This document shows positions 37,321 through 50,459 of a stretch of 64,000 nucleotides of DNA, in pieces. The translations under genes were made by a program, and so were the position numbers. The first letter of the stretch is position 1. Each line of letters starts with the position of its first letter. The notes beneath the pieces were generated by a model. That model saw nothing but the letters and a program-made list of their open reading frames with translations. It was not told where the DNA came from and made no database searches. Origin of the DNA: Xiphydria camelus (Eukaryota; Arthropoda; Insecta; Hymenoptera; Xiphydriidae); contig OY783198.1 of the NCBI GenBank assembly GCA_963678675.1, positions 8,200,012 through 8,264,011 of the forward strand. Reading direction: 5' to 3'.

Positions 37321-38034
37321 ATTTTTTTTTGCATAATCGACGAGTAAAAAAAATGTACCTATGTAAAGTTACATCTTGGAACTCCCAATCGCTTGAGATA
37401 TATAGCGATTTTTCGATTTCCACTTTTATAAAAACGCTGCATCTCCCAAACGACTGGGAGTTCCATTGTGTAATTTTGCAGGACATTTTCTTTTTATTAG
37501 TTGACAACGAAGAAAAAAAGTACAGCCAAAAGGGCTAATAATCATGTTATACGTGATATTTATTATCGTAAGATACATAAATTTTTATTAATTGAATAAA
37601 ACATATTTGTGCCTGCGAATGTGGAACCTGTGATACATGGTAGTAAATTTTTGCTGGCACATATTATTTGGGAGTTGTGAAAGTCGCGCAACTGGATATT
37701 TTCACTTTTACAGGTGTTTTAGGGGTCGTCGGAACCAATAGAAAAAGTACAAGGTGAAACATTCGGTCGATAGACCTTTCGTGAGATATCGCGGCTTGAA
37801 CTACAAGAATAAAAGATACGCTACGCGTGACTACTTAAAGCTTACGTGCCCTTTAACCTTATTACTTGGCAGCCGACGTTGAGTGCCTGAGAAAAATAAT
37901 ATATATAAATTACATTTCCGCATAAAATTTTGACGCATTTCAAGAACGTATTGTTATATATATTTCGACGTGGAAATACTTTACTTACCACTGGAAATAT
38001 AGAAACGATCGATCGGATTTAAAAAGTGAACCCA

Positions 38035-38640
38035 GATAGACAAATCTACGTAAATTGTAGAGCAATTTTAAATAGTATTAGCTCATCAGATACATCAAGG
38101 TTGTGCGCTCAATGAGTCATCAATAAGCAAGCACACACACACATTTGCGGTACTAAATGATTTCAAAATAATACAAATAAAATGCTAAACGTGTATTTAA
38201 TATAAACACAATTTTTCGTAAATATGTTGCTAACAATAAATACGACTAATTTGAATCATATTATAATGTAAATTTAATGATTTATTTAAGGATAGTTATT
38301 TTTTCAAGTTCGTACTGCAAAATAAACGTAAACTTAAGAACAATCAATTATTGTAACTTGTATGAACGTCATGACGATCATAAAAGCTACAATAATTGAT
38401 TGTTATAAAGTTTATGTTTATTTTGCCGCATGAGTTTAGAAAAAAATTGTTCAAAAAATTGTTAAATTTATATTATGTGAATAAATGTTTTGCTTTTTAT
38501 TTGTAATAGTTTGAAATCATTTAATGATACAAATATGCTTGCTTAACGGTGACCTCATACAGCAGATAACCTTGATGCATTTGGTGAACTAATACTACCT
38601 AAAGTTGCTGTACAATTTACGTACATTTGTCTACTTGAAA
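38035..38640. mobile_element. Foldback element with about 250-300-bp arms
   Basis: AGACAAATCTACGTAAATTG..TACATCAAGGTT is inverted as AACCTTGATGCA..CAATTTACGTACATTTGTCT. The inner ends meet near 38345-38390 (CAATCAATTATTGTA/TACAATAATTGATTG). Confidence 0.8.
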
Positions 38641-39954
38641 TTCCGCAGAAATCCCGCATTCGTCCGTTAAACTCAAAGATCTAGTCTCGTCCGAAACCAA
38701 TACCTTCTTTCGTCTCTGAAAATGTGGAAGTTACTCAAGCGGCCCGTTTCTAACGAACAATCTTGTATATAAATAACGTACCCTCATACCTCAATTCCGT
38801 TAATTAATTGACCAAAAATGTGTCTCACTGCCTCGTCCGTAGTCACACACGGTACGAGGTCATAATTTACGGAAAAAAAATGTAATTTATCTAGGTCAAG
38901 GGGCTAGGAAGTTCGTGCGGAATAAGGCTTCTATTCGCTGACCCCCTCCAGAGACAAACCTGAAATCGTGAAAAACAACGCAGTAAAAGCTACGGTACGT
39001 CTACACTCGCAGCGCGACTACGCGTCGTCCACACGCACACCCTTCCTTGATCGACGACGCAGTTACCACTCCGCCACTACTACGCTATACCCGACGCGAT
39101 ACACGCTCGGGTCTTCTATGCACAGACATCCACGCCATCCAACGCACCCATGTTTACGCATATCGATGTCCCGCTCTGTGGCGACGCCGGGGTCCTCCGC
39201 GCCCTTACTACTGAAACCCTCGCTACGTTCTTTATTCCTCTCGGAACTGTAGAAAGGCCGTGCCGAAATCGATAAGCGCCGCCACAAATACGCAACTGTT
39301 TGTGCAGCGCGAGTTTTCATGGCGTCCCGACTTCGGGATAAAGGGATTCGTAGGAACCCCAAATAGTTCCTCATTTCCCGATGCTTGTCGACGATCGTTT
39401 CGTTTAAAAAGTGCGTACTTTTGGCGAGGTTGTTTTTTTTTGTGGAAAGATCTGCCTCTCGTCCATACGCACGCGTGTAGACCCGCACGTGCAGACATAA
39501 TGGACTGTAGCGCCAAGTCGAGCGGAGTAGGCATCCATTTGGCTCGCACCAGAGTAGTACCTATATATGTATTGGTCTCTCCCATATTGGGACTTTTACT
39601 ACTATACTGAGAGAGAACAATTTATTTATCCTTTATCCTAATCCTACAGAGTCCGAGATTATTTGTATGTGGCGCCATCATCGTCAATAATTTCGTTCGA
39701 TGTGGGAGCGTTTTATGTCAGTTTTTATCAGTATTGAATGTTATACACATATATGATTATCACATTCGTGGTATTTGTTTCCCGTAAGATGAAAAAATTG
39801 CACACAAGGCAGCACCGTTTTTCCATATATGCTCGGACTCTATCCTATTGTATTCTTATACAGCAGAGCCTGCGTATTGGCGCACCTAAGTGATGGTTCG
39901 CTTTCTAGATTTGTCGCCTCACTCTTACCTATTCAACGCGAAGAATTTGGACTT

Positions 39955-40290
39955 CTCGGTAAAAAATTCATATTCCTAAATTCAATTTGTATTTTGTTTG
40001 AATATATAATATCACACGAAAAAGAAAATGACCGAAAAAATAATTATTCGCAGAGTTATAAGCACGTGTTTCTTTACAACGTTGTGAGGTCATCGAAACG
40101 CAAGAGAGACGCACTTATGCCAAGCAACGAGTTCAAGACAGATAGGCTTACAACACGATGACGTAGCTGAACTTTTAAATGTTGTTTTCCAGCTCAAATA
40201 AGGCCGAAAATGAAAAATGAAAAAAAGCAGGGTAAATAATCGTGTCTAAATTTTTCGAATTTGTAATAAAAAAAATTGTGAGGAAACCGA
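39955..40290. mobile_element. AATTCGGT repeat, copy 2 (inverted)
   Basis: AATAATTATTCGCAGAGTTATAAGCACGT and CAGCTCAAATAAGGCCGAAAATG match the reverse complement of copy 1. Confidence 0.7.
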
Positions 40291-40669
40291 ATTACGAGTG
40301 GACATTAATAGTGTCGATATATTTGTGTGCGTGCTTGTGTGGAGGCGCGCACGTATGTATATATCTTTGGTAGGTTATTAATTCTGCCTTTTTTTCCGAT
40401 GAAAATAGACGCACTCACACGTTCAACTATTCAGGCATTAGCCACGCATTCATGAGCTACATCAGTAATGGCAAGTTCCCCGGAAGACCGTACCAATACT
40501 CAGCCTCTACTGTATTTCCTGTACCTTAATATATAATACAATAAAACAAAGTATGTCTGTGTGTATGTACAGGGTAAACTCGAAAACTATTGAACCAAAA
40601 GGTCATGTTATTTTCGCTGATGAATATAGATAATTGAATCGAGCACGTTCTAGGCTATTTGTACAAGGT

Positions 40670-40787
40670 GTACATTTACCCAGGAATTCTGGCTGTTTGG
40701 CCTACACCGTTCGATGCAAATCAATATCGAGTCGCTACTCGACGGTGTGGCCACACAGCTAGAATCTCTGGGTAAATTTACATTCTG
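40670..40787. repeat. Hairpin, TACCCAGGAATTCTGGCTGT
   Basis: ATTTACCCAGGAATTCTGGC is inverted as GCTAGAATCTCTGGGTAAAT; the centre has GGCCTACACCG/CGGTGTGGCC. Confidence 0.75.
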
Positions 40788-40799
40788 TATATATGTATA

Positions 40800-40985
40800 A
40801 TAAGGCATTTAACGCCACTTCGGCCATTAAAACAATTTATTTATCCCAAAAAATATCTAATAATTAAGTTATGCGAGTACAATAATTCTACATAATTACA
40901 CACCGATCCTTTTAGTCGTATCTTTTTATTTTCATTTTTGAAATTGAGGGCCAAGCTCTATCGATGGTACTTTTTTTTCTTCGTA
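40800..40985. mobile_element. GGCATTCCACGCCACTTCAGC family, fragment 2
   Basis: AAGGCATTTAACGCCACTTC .. TTTTTGAAATTGAGGGCCAA. Confidence 0.7.
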
Positions 40986-41742
40986 ACCGATAAGTAAAAG
41001 GGAAATAAAGCAGGCCTCTCTCTCTCTGTAATACGTATCGGTACATAAAGCAAAGGGCCAACGTTCGTTATTCAAGGTAACTGAATAAAAAAACGACCAA
41101 AAATGTGCTGCTTTGACTCGACTATCGCACTATTTTTCGACATGGACAGGCCGACACCAAATGATATTGCTATAAGTGTCGATGCAAGGTCGAAGGCCAA
41201 GTTCTGTCTAACTTTTGCGAGGCCGAAGTCCGAGCTGCGTCCAAATCGGACGTTCTAAGTGCTTCGCGCGCGTAAAGTCCTCGATTCTCTAGTAGTTAAC
41301 TCCTAGACCCCGGTGATGCATCACTTGCATCATTTAGCTCGCCGAATACGCGCGGCCCGGGGTCAAGGGGTTAATAAACGCATATACCCGATCATGGCGA
41401 AAGAAACATTCGTTAGACCAAACATATACATATATGTCAATTATTTCATTCGAACAGAAAAGAATGCTACTTGGCTTCGCTTGGCCCAATACAATATTTC
41501 TTTCGCCATACCAAGTAAGTATAGATGTTTAAAATAAATTGTCCTCTCAATGTATCGGGGCTACGATTATTGCTACTACTCTTGGCTCTTTTCTTGGCTC
41601 CCAGGCAATAGTCGCTAAATGCGAATGTCGCATGACCCCCTCCTACCCATGCTCCGTCCTAACAATGAAACATCGCGGATGCCTGTGCTATGTACATATA
41701 TCTCATCGTGGATTTATGTGCGCGTGCTCTCGCGAAACGGCC

Positions 41743-42531
41743 TTACGTGCCCTGCAGTAGCAGTATTATGACGACGTACAAATGAAATGTACATAGTCGG
41801 TCAGTCGGGCATCGTATGTACGGAACTACCATCGCGCGTGGAAGGATTTGCGACGAACGGCGGCTGGAGGGTCGGGAGTGGGATACGCGAGGGGGTGACT
41901 GGCGCCACGGCGTCCGACGCCGTCGCCACTGCGTTCGTCTCCCCTTCGCAGTTTCCAGCTCGAACGCTATATGTGTACGCGGGGTCCTTCTTCTTTCGTA
42001 CACGAGAACAAGGGGGACCGCTGAATTCTTCTTCTTCGATGGCCGCTCCCCCGCGGCAACCAAGTGCGAGTTTCGTGCCGAGGATCGACAGCGTACAAAA
42101 CGGCATTGCTCTTGAGAGAATATCCAGCGTACCCCAGAAACCCGAATCGAAGCTCGGGCGCCCACCTGACGACGTTGCTCCGTCGTGAGGAACACTTCGC
42201 ATCGGAATTGCTGCGGAATTCCGTCCCGAATCTTGTGCGTAAGAACGGAAGGAACGAAAGCGTTGGTCAAATCGATACGCGACGTCTCGCGTGAAATATT
42301 CGAGACGTGACTGGAATATCGAACGGGGTAAATTGGAGCAACAGTCGGAGGGTATATCGACGGTGGACGCGAAGACGATATCGCTATACCTCCCAATTGA
42401 CTGGTCGGGGAAAAAAATGTTTCTGGCAGGAGATCTAGAGTGCTATCGGGGTCGTGCCACTTTAATTGGATAAATACGCCTCTCTCTCCGACTGGATTTT
42501 CGGATGACTTTTCGTACTCGCCTAAAAACAA
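41743..42531 (-). other. GC-rich tract with a 262-codon open frame; probably non-coding
   Basis: The longest open frame of the window. Composition is Arg/Ser/Pro-rich without domain, signal or conserved motif. Two other frames over the same bases, one on each strand, are also open for 133 codons, which is expected where GC-rich DNA lacks stops. It could be a promoter or CpG-type island of an unseen transcript. The last part (42440-42531) runs into AT-rich sequence. Confidence 0.3.
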
Positions 42532-42552
42532 TTTGTCACGTTCGCTATAGAT

Positions 42553-42820
42553 ATGGGACGTTCCATGTCACTTCAGCCATCAAGAAATGAATATTTTCCA
42601 ACAAATTTCTGAAAATAGAGTTATACGAATATATGACAATAGAGGCTTGGCCTTTAATTTTAAAAATAGAAATAAAAACTAAGATTACTCCGTTATTCGT
42701 AAGAAAATAAGTTTGTAATTTGGTCAAATTCTTGTACTCATATTGCTTAACTCTTAGGTATTTTTTGAAAAACATGCATTTTTGGATGGCTGAAGTGGCG
42801 TGGAATGCTACACATATGTT
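42553..42820. mobile_element. GGCATTCCACGCCACTTCAGC family, complete foldback copy
   Basis: GGGACGTTCCATGTCACTTC at the left and GGCTGAAGTGGCGTGGAATG at the right form terminal inverted repeats. It shows that the 37.1 and 40.8 kb copies are half-elements. Confidence 0.75.
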
Positions 42821-43233
42821 TGTATTTATTACGAACATATGCAGCCTACGAATTTTACATGGAGAGAGAAATATATTAATCACCATTATACTAAATAATA
42901 GATTTGACATTTTGGGGAAAGTATTACGTTCATTGCTCTACTATACGACTACAAATTATTTATATAGATACGTTTATTGAAATCCACTAAATGTACGTCA
43001 ATTGTTGTTATACAATAAAGCAATGAACGCAATACTTTACCCAAAATGTATTATGTAGTAGAACAGTGATTAATATACTCTTTTCCTCTCTCATGCCCAT
43101 TTCAAGGCCTTTCCAGCCTATTTTTAGACCGTAAGATGGCGTTTTTCCCCGTGTCCTTTTTTCCAAACTGATAAACGCAACGTGAAATGAGCCGTGTATA
43201 CTTCTGTTTGTTTTGTTTTGAGAAATGGGCATT

Positions 43234-43370
43234 CGTGAGGAAAAATAGTATACGTCATTCGGCTGAAATCCTCGGATTTTTAAGACTGTGTTACGACCTA
43301 ATTAAACACCGTCTGAAAAAACCTCGGATTTCCGCCTTATGACATAAGATACTATTTCTCCGTGTAGGAG
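43234..43370. mobile_element. Short palindromic MITE, GGAAAAATAGTAT
   Basis: GGAAAAATAGTATACGTCATT and its degenerate inverse ATAAGATACTATTTCTCC; internal pair AATCCTCGGATTTT/AAACCTCGGATTT. Confidence 0.6.
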
Positions 43371-43989
43371 ACTGTGAAACGATTAAATGAATATTTAATT
43401 TCAAATTAATCGACTACATTTGTACTCGTAATATTCACGTTTTATGAGATCAAAATCAGCTGTATAACTGAAATTTTTTCGAAAGGTAAATGCTTTACAA
43501 ATCTCTGGCATCTGTATACCAAATATCATAAAACTCTCCGTCTGGAGCATCACGCAAAATTTCGTCTCGTCTTAAATTTGCTTCAGCGTACTTCGCCCCG
43601 GTTTGGCTCTACGACGCGAGTCACTCGGCACCACGATTCGCGCGATATGAGCAACGCACGGAGATCAACGTCGGCAGCGTCTGCGATGGTGATATGCGTG
43701 GATGTGACTCGTAGGTACTTATACCTCAGAAAAATCCGGTTCGAAACTTCAGACACCCCCACCTATCGATGCGAGTACTACAATCCCTTCCGAGTTCCGC
43801 TCTACTTTGCGAAATTGCGGTAGTCCCCGAGTTTCATTCGGTTTTATGACGTGGATTAATCCGATATAGCCTCGCCTTCCGGAACGAGCATATTAGGTAT
43901 ACGTTTCGTATTATTGTACATTTGGAGAACTTTTTTACAAACCGCCATCTCGTGCTACGTAGGCTGCGTTGCATATTTTATTGGTCTGT

Positions 43990-44520
43990 TTTACACAAAT
44001 TATGCTAAACTCAGTCACAAATTCAACAATAGAAAATACATATTGCTGTACTTACACTCAGAAAAAAAGTAGCCATCAAAATAATGTTATTGAGTCAATT
44101 TGATAACCTTGTTGGATTATCCAAATGTTTAGCTCTTCCACCAAAGTTTTCGTGAAATCAACCAAAGAATTTTGTAATTCCAAAAAAAATAACATTTTAT
44201 TGGCTCGTATTCATAAAAAATATTTTGTTAGCCGAACCAAGAGTTCTTTCAATGTAAGCAAGCAAATCTAGTACTTTTACTCTTAACAATATTATAAGAG
44301 AACAATTTTTACAAAAATTATATCAAACTCAGTTACAAACTCAACAGGGAAAATAAATATTGCCATAAACAAGCAAATCTAATACTTCTACTTTTTGCAT
44401 TATTCTAAGAGAGCAATTTTTATAAAAGATATACCAAACTCAGTCACAAACTCAACAAAAGAAAATATATATTGTCGTACGCAAACAAATCTAATAAATT
44501 CTATATTTTCATATTTTTAC
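43990..44520. repeat. Tandem repeat, unit about 115-120 bp, three units
   Basis: AAACTCAGTCACAAATTCAACA..ATTGCTGTA, AAACTCAGTTACAAACTCAACA..ATTGCCATAA and AAACTCAGTCACAAACTCAACA..ATTGTCGTA recur in order with AAGCAAATCTA between. The first unit is split by the MITE at 44055-44254. Confidence 0.75.
44055..44254. mobile_element. MITE (CACTCAGAAAAAAAG end) inserted in a tandem-repeat unit
   Basis: Ends CACTCAGAAAAAAAGTAGCC and GAGTTCTTTCAATG, flanked by TA on both sides; neighbouring repeat units lack it. Confidence 0.65.
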
Positions 44521-47320
44521 AAACGCAAGGGTCATCAATTCATAAAAACGGTCAAATATACGAGTATATGTTAATACGAATCATTACGATCCGATAATAG
44601 AAGAAATAAAAAAGAAAGATAGCATCAAACTGAAAAGTGCTCCTCCGCGCGACGCTCCATAAATCTCGAATGGAAGAAATATCAGTCTCGAATCTTACAT
44701 CCATCATATCTAACCCCGCGGACGTGCGTGCGCGGACGTTGGCGTCCTTTCAACGACGTTCATTTTCGCGTCCAGAGAAATGTCAGTAGAGATAGATCAA
44801 CGCGTGACATTGGAAAATGCACGCGTCTGCCCGCGCGAGCGTCGGTCTCGCTCGTACCAATACAAATAATTTACAGTCGACGGTGCGAATTGAGAAAATC
44901 TGTCGACGTCGCGTCGCCGGAAACCGATGGACCGTATAAGTTAAACAAAACTGTCCATTGTCTGCGCGTTGTCTGTGTGGCGTATGTACTAATTTTAGAA
45001 GACCTCGACGGCGAAATAAAATAGAACGCCGTTGCTTCGACTTTAGAATCAGTAAAATCGGCTGTTTAAGGATGCGTCATCCATGTATATACTGAAATTC
45101 TTACAAGAATTTATGAAATTTACACAGATAATGTACATGATTGCAAACAAATGCATATCCACAATGTTTGAAGTCGATTGTCTATCTCATTAAAAAGTTA
45201 CGTGCACTATATAATGAATTTTTATTTTCTTTATGCGGGTTATCGTGGAAAAACGTTAAATCGACAGAGGACGGTGAAATAAAATATATTTCGTTATTCA
45301 AATGTTACTAACAATAAGAAAAACTTGTGTAATTGTTCTGGTTTATGAAGGAGTTAAGGGTTAACAACCATGCGAAATTTCATTAATTTTATTTTTAATA
45401 ATTTTGCACTGTTATTAACCTTCAATCCTTTCGTTAAACAGAAAAATTTCTAAAATTTCTCTTAATTTTTTCAATTAGGTATATTCACTGTTCAACATCC
45501 ATGTCTCCACAAGAGCCTCTGCAAAATTAGTACATATATCGATACCTTTTTGCCAAAGTATCGTAAGTGACATTTCCTTGACATGTGCCTTACGATATTC
45601 TGGCAAATAGGTATCGATATCATTCATTATGTAGTGTATAACTTTTTAACGAGACAGACAATTAACTTAAAATTCTCTGCAGGTGAGCTTGTTTTAATCG
45701 TTTACAGTACCTGTGCAAGTTTCATGAATTTCTATTAGGATTTTAATATATGGATGATATATTCTTAAGTATTCAGTTATGTAACAAGTCGTGTTTTTTA
45801 ACATTTTTAAAACTACTTTTTCGTAAAAGGAAATTATCAATTTAATATTTTATTTTATCTGAAAAATTTCAATTTTAATTAGAGTGCTACGATTTATGAC
45901 AAAATCCAATAATCTTCATCGATTGTAAAGTATCTAACGATACAGCTTTCAATCAATCGAAATCCATGCTTCGAAAATTCGTGCAGTCTTGAATTTTCAA
46001 ACAAGTTCCATAATTATATGGTCCAAAACAATGGAAACTATTGTTTTAGCAGCTGCAAAAAAAACATCCCACTTTTGTGTTCTTTCAATCATTTTCAGTC
46101 CATTCTAATCCTGTACCACTTTTAATATTAAAACTAATTTTAACGTCATCGCGAAAAGACGAAAAAGACACTACCTCTCTGTAGAACGCCTAACTATGAG
46201 AACCGTTAGAATATTTTCTGAATAAAGTTTTATGCGAGTCGCGACGCAATAAGGGATGCCATGGATGCGTCACGAAACGCCTGGCGCCGCGTTGCCGCGA
46301 GACCCAAATAATAACACCCCTATGTAAGGTGGTAAATGACATGGTGGCCGCCCACGATCGCGAGGGGTGCAGTGCACGGACATACACATATAGGTATATA
46401 CACGAAAATAGCGCGCGGAATGTTGGTGGTGGTATAATGGACTGAACTGCTCCCTCGGTCTACTTCCGCAAAAGAGGGGAGGATATCGAGGCCCTTTGTT
46501 CTGCGCGGTAGGCCAGCATAACGGGCTTTCGGTGTCGAAATCCTTATAGGAAGGTCTTCCTTCGATAGACCCGTTCGATTGTACGAGTCGGGATGTTAAT
46601 CTTTTGTTTCTCTTCCAGAGGGTTAATATATATATTATAATAGATGAAGGAAATGTCAGATATTTTAAGAATGTAGATAGTCAGAATTGGATCAAGTTTG
46701 TTATCCTTTGTTATTTATTTTATTTTATCCTTTCAAATTTTTTACATTTTTGCTCCCGTTTAAGTTCAGTTAATAATTATTCAAATATTTCATTTTTTCC
46801 AACACTGAGAGAAATTGTATAGATTGTACGGCAATGCTAGTAGTTTATTAATATAAGAATACATTTCTGTTTGACAGTAATGCTTATTTCTATTTTGCCA
46901 GAACAAATAGCTGTTTCAACTATACATACAGTCATTTCTGCAATGCGTATTGCTCTCATCACATTTGAAGGGTACAGGGGTAAAAGGGGGAATGTCAAAA
47001 AAAAAGCAAATTTACAGGACAGCAAATTTGCGCGCGGACATCCCATCTATTTGCCTGTTACGCTAACAATTTAAACGTCTGTATCTCTTGACTGTAGGTA
47101 CCTGTTTTTGCCTGTAATCCTTTGCCAGCTGAAATAATGCGAAATTTTCAACTGCATGGCGAAGAAATCACGAATTGGCTAAAATGTGACATTCCCCCTT
47201 TTACCCCTGTAACCTTCATTTGGTATTGCTATATTACCTATACTGTCTAGTTAAACTGTCACTTATTGTTAGCCTTAAAGTATAGCTGATGAGGGCTGTG
47301 CCGGTTGCTGTGAGACCTAG

Positions 47321-47326
47321 TTTATT
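47321..47326 (-). promoter_or_regulatory. Possible polyadenylation signal of gene D
   Basis: AATAAA on the minus strand about 225 nt beyond the gene D stop codon. Confidence 0.35.
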
Positions 47327-47550
47327 TATCTCAGTGTATGCGATGGACAAATTCGTATAATTTAAAGGCAACTCATTTGTAAATTTGGGCAAGTGCTTTA
47401 ATTTCAGCGCATTTTTTCGACGTACTATTATTAAAATGGCACGTGCAGGCATGATTGATTTTAACTAATATTTCAATAAACAATGAAACGCCGTTCGTTC
47501 CACGAAGAGATTGAATGGCAAGCTTTGACGGATATAAAAAACGATGATCC

Positions 47551-47795
47551 TTATAGCCACGGGTCAAACGCTGAAATGGGATTTGTGCAGAAAAAGAGGG
47601 TCAGTTGGGACATAAGAACCACGGAAACGCAGGAAGCGGACGTGACGGGTGATCGATTGCATCCACGACCTTCGCATTCGCACACGTAGTGGTAGCTGTC
47701 GTATGTGTACTTTCCTCTGTAACAGTCCCTTCCCATGGTTCGGTGCCGCGCACATTCCCGCGCGACAATAAGGTCCTTCGAATCCGTGAAATAAA
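47551..47795 (-). CDS. Gene D exon 3 (cysteines 6-10 and tail)
   Basis: 245 nt, acceptor ACATTTTCAG|TTTATTTC, stop TAA at 47553-47551. It encodes ARECARHRTMGRDCYRGK and then YHYVCECEGRGCNRS. Confidence 0.84.
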
Positions 47796-48354
47796 CTGAA
47801 AATGTCGATTTCAGCGTAGGAAATGGACGAGGAAAAAAAGTGGAAGGAAGGAAGCGATGAATAAGAGTTTTTTTTTATATAATCGGCACGGTTTCCCTTT
47901 TCGCCGATTGGATGTCGCTTTTATATCTGCATTAGAAATTGGAGAAGACTTCGTGGAGAAAGTTCGTCTCTTATAAAGCAGGAATATTATTTTGGAGACT
48001 ATTAGATTTCGAAACGTCTTTCAGCCAAAAGAGTCATGCTACGTTAAAAAAGTATGATTGAGTTTTATCTATTATTGAAATTAAAATTAAATCAGATTTA
48101 AATCTATGATCTTCCTTTATGTAAGAATTTCGATTTAGCATTGATGCAGTTTTAATCGATAAGTTCTGATTATGGATGTTTAGAAGAAAACTATAAGTCA
48201 TTATTTTGAATGAACAGAGAAAGAAACTCACGTATGAATTCAGCACTGCGACAATACTTATGCGACTGTGGACATGATTGCAGATATTGAGTATCCACCG
48301 AAACGTCGGTGCAATTTTCGTCTTCGTCGCTTCGGCACTGGTAACACTCAATTC
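47551..48354 (-). CDS. Ly6 gene D: uPAR/Ly6-type protein, mature part (exons 2-3)
   Basis: Two exons (48354-48232 and 47795-47551) encode 121 aa of the mature protein, starting GIECYQCRSDEDENC. Ten cysteines in Ly6 order: CYQC, NC, SC, YC in exon 2; EC, DC, YVCECEGRGCN in exon 3. The tail after CNRS is moderately hydrophobic (VSVVLMSQLTLFF) but ends in polar residues and has two extra cysteines, so GPI anchoring is less clear than in C. The exon 2 reading frame is hidden by a longer spurious frame on the same strand. The signal-peptide exon was not found with confidence between 48355 and 53505. Confidence 0.83.
48232..48354 (-). CDS. Gene D exon 2 (cysteines 1-5)
   Basis: 123 nt, acceptor GCGAATAGAG|GAATTGAG, donor TTCATAC|GTGAGTTTC, phase 1 at both ends and exactly 40 codons. 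The alternative acceptor 2 nt upstream would break phase with the other family members. Confidence 0.82.
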
Positions 48355-48650
48355 CTCTATTCGCTTTTGGTCAGTAGCATTGGTATCGTTGGAATCGTTG
48401 ATTATGTAAAAGAACAAAACAAAAAGCGGCAAGATAGAAATGAAATACAAGTGCGCTTTATTCGCTTGGTAAACCCACGAGTCCCGCTATCGACCGACGG
48501 TAAATAATAAATGTACGTAATAAATTTCATCAACGGCTTCAGCTTTGACCTCGTTGAAGCTTCGAGTCATGCACTGCCGCCACTGTACGGTTCATATAGT
48601 TACCGACTATCGAATGCATTTGCTTACAGTAGGTATGATATACCGTATGT

Positions 48651-48911
48651 CCCACTCTGTACTGGCCAGTTTGAAAGTTACCTTCGGATAGGCTTGGTCG
48701 GTACTCGAGTCATTTAATACGGTAGAAGTCGAGTCGGCAGTTAGAGTTGATGTCAATTCAGGAGATCGAAGCGTCTAACCTCGAAATTTTGAATTTGTGA
48801 ATAATGGAAATTACGAAAATAATTATAATTACGGTATAAATGTCTCGATTACCGACCAAGCCTATCCGAAGGTAACTTTCAAACTGGCCAGTACAGAGAC
48901 GGACATACGGT
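48651..48911. repeat. Inverted repeat, about 70-bp arms, upstream of gene D exon 2
   Basis: ACTGGCCAGTTTGAAAGTTA..GGCTTGGTCGGTA (48651-48715) is inverted nearly perfectly at 48838-48911. Confidence 0.85.
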
Positions 48912-50229
48912 ACATACATATATAGTATACATACTATACTATTCATTTTGTCTTTGATCCAAAAATATATATATATTGAGCTCATTTCGCAAGAAAACTG
49001 ATCATCGATTATTTAGCAAGCGTTCGATTTTTATTGAAGGAACTGTTGACATCGATAAATAATATCCCATTCTGCTGGAGTACCCTATCCTAATTTTCTA
49101 CCAAAAACAAATAAAAGCGGATAAAATTTGTATTCGAATTTATTAGATTTGAATATGCAGTATCTGCACAAAAATTTGGCGAATATAACATTCCCAAACC
49201 TAATACATCAGATACAATATTGATCCGTTTTTTATCAGTTTTTGATGAAAAGACATACAAATGCACACTAAATGAATAAGTTTCTCCTTTTCCGCTTTTT
49301 ATAGATATTTTGGACGGGGTCATCAATAATCAATATTTCTTGATGCAGAATAAAACAATTTCTAAGGAAGAAATATTTCTCAGATACACGAGCAATTAGA
49401 GAAGTGTAAAAAATGCTGAAGTAGGCCAGAAGTACTTACTTTTTTGAAAAATAAATACGACCATTAAAATCTGCCAAATATGCGAATTACTCCACATTCT
49501 AAATTACTCCTTTTTGCTACTAGATGTGGGGACGACGAGTGATCAATATCTTCTTCCACTTTATTTTATTATGATTATGGATAGCCTGACTCGATTTTTA
49601 CCAGTTAAGATGTACGATATTTTTAATCATATCGCTTGAAATAACGTTTTGATTTCAAACGATGGGACATGATCGTGTTAATCTATGGAAAAAAAGAATC
49701 ATTTTAATTTGATGATGAAGATATACGCGTATATGGAAACTCGAATTTTTTAAAATAAACTAATACAATACGGCTCGAAAGTTGTATTTAAACTTTTCGT
49801 TCATTTCAGAACAATTTTAAAAACTCTAAAATACATTTTTTTAAATCTTCGACAAAATAACCTTTATGAATCAAGGACTTAGAACGTTTTCTCTTGAACT
49901 TTCTTAGCGTAAATTATTAAAGGAAACAGAAAGCACAGGAAAAGTCACTTGATGTAATTGTTTTCAATTGGAAAATAACTTCGGACATTTACGATTTCAT
50001 CGTGACATACTCACGTATGTTTGTAAAGCTACTGCACTGAAGTAAGGAGAAAATTTCAATATGCATCCGTTTTTTCTTTATTTTGAAAATCGAGGCGATC
50101 TACTTGGCAATCAAAATTTCAGTGACAATCATTCATTCATACATACGCGATTTCATCACTTCTGGGGAAAAAATCGGTTATTCAAGGATCAATGCTATTG
50201 GTGGATAAATTAAGCGTAAAACTTATTCT

Positions 50230-50443
50230 ACACCCAGCGTAACGGATTCTGTCGCTGGTGAATTTTCAAAATGTCATTTTTAAACGTACTAGTCAATGAA
50301 CAATTAGTTCTCATGTTCTCGTTAGCTACGGGGGTTTTTGCCTTGACTAACGAAAGCATGAAAATTGATAGATCATTGGTTAGCCTACTTTTAAAAATTA
50401 CAGTTTAAAAATCACCAGCGACAGAATCCGTGACGCCGGGTGA
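50230..50443. mobile_element. MITE, CTGTCGCTGGTGA family, copy 1
   Basis: CCAGCGTAACGGATTCTGTC..GCTGGTGA at the left, TCACCAGCGACAGAATCCGT..GACGCCGG at the right; about 214 bp. Confidence 0.8.
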
Positions 50444-50459
50444 ACATACATACCTATAC

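Larger units (their letters stand above)
36601..47550. other. Intergenic between genes C and D; no gene recognised
   Basis: Dominated by foldback elements, MITEs and a tandem repeat, with orphan GC-rich tracts at 38990-39560, 41750-42400 and 44640-45010. About 45050-47300 is AT-rich and holds nothing I can identify. The stretch next to 47551 is probably the gene D 3'UTR. Confidence 0.5.

Noticed and set aside
41743..42531. 262-codon open frame on the minus strand, longest in the window
   Set aside because: Arg/Ser/Pro-rich, no domain or signal. Other frames on each strand are also long here because GC-rich DNA lacks stops.
48034..48450. 138-codon minus-strand frame overlapping gene D exon 2, beginning with a hydrophobic stretch that looks like a leader
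   Set aside because: It has no ATG start and is in a different frame from the Ly6 exon; its hydrophobic part is the intron's pyrimidine-rich tract.
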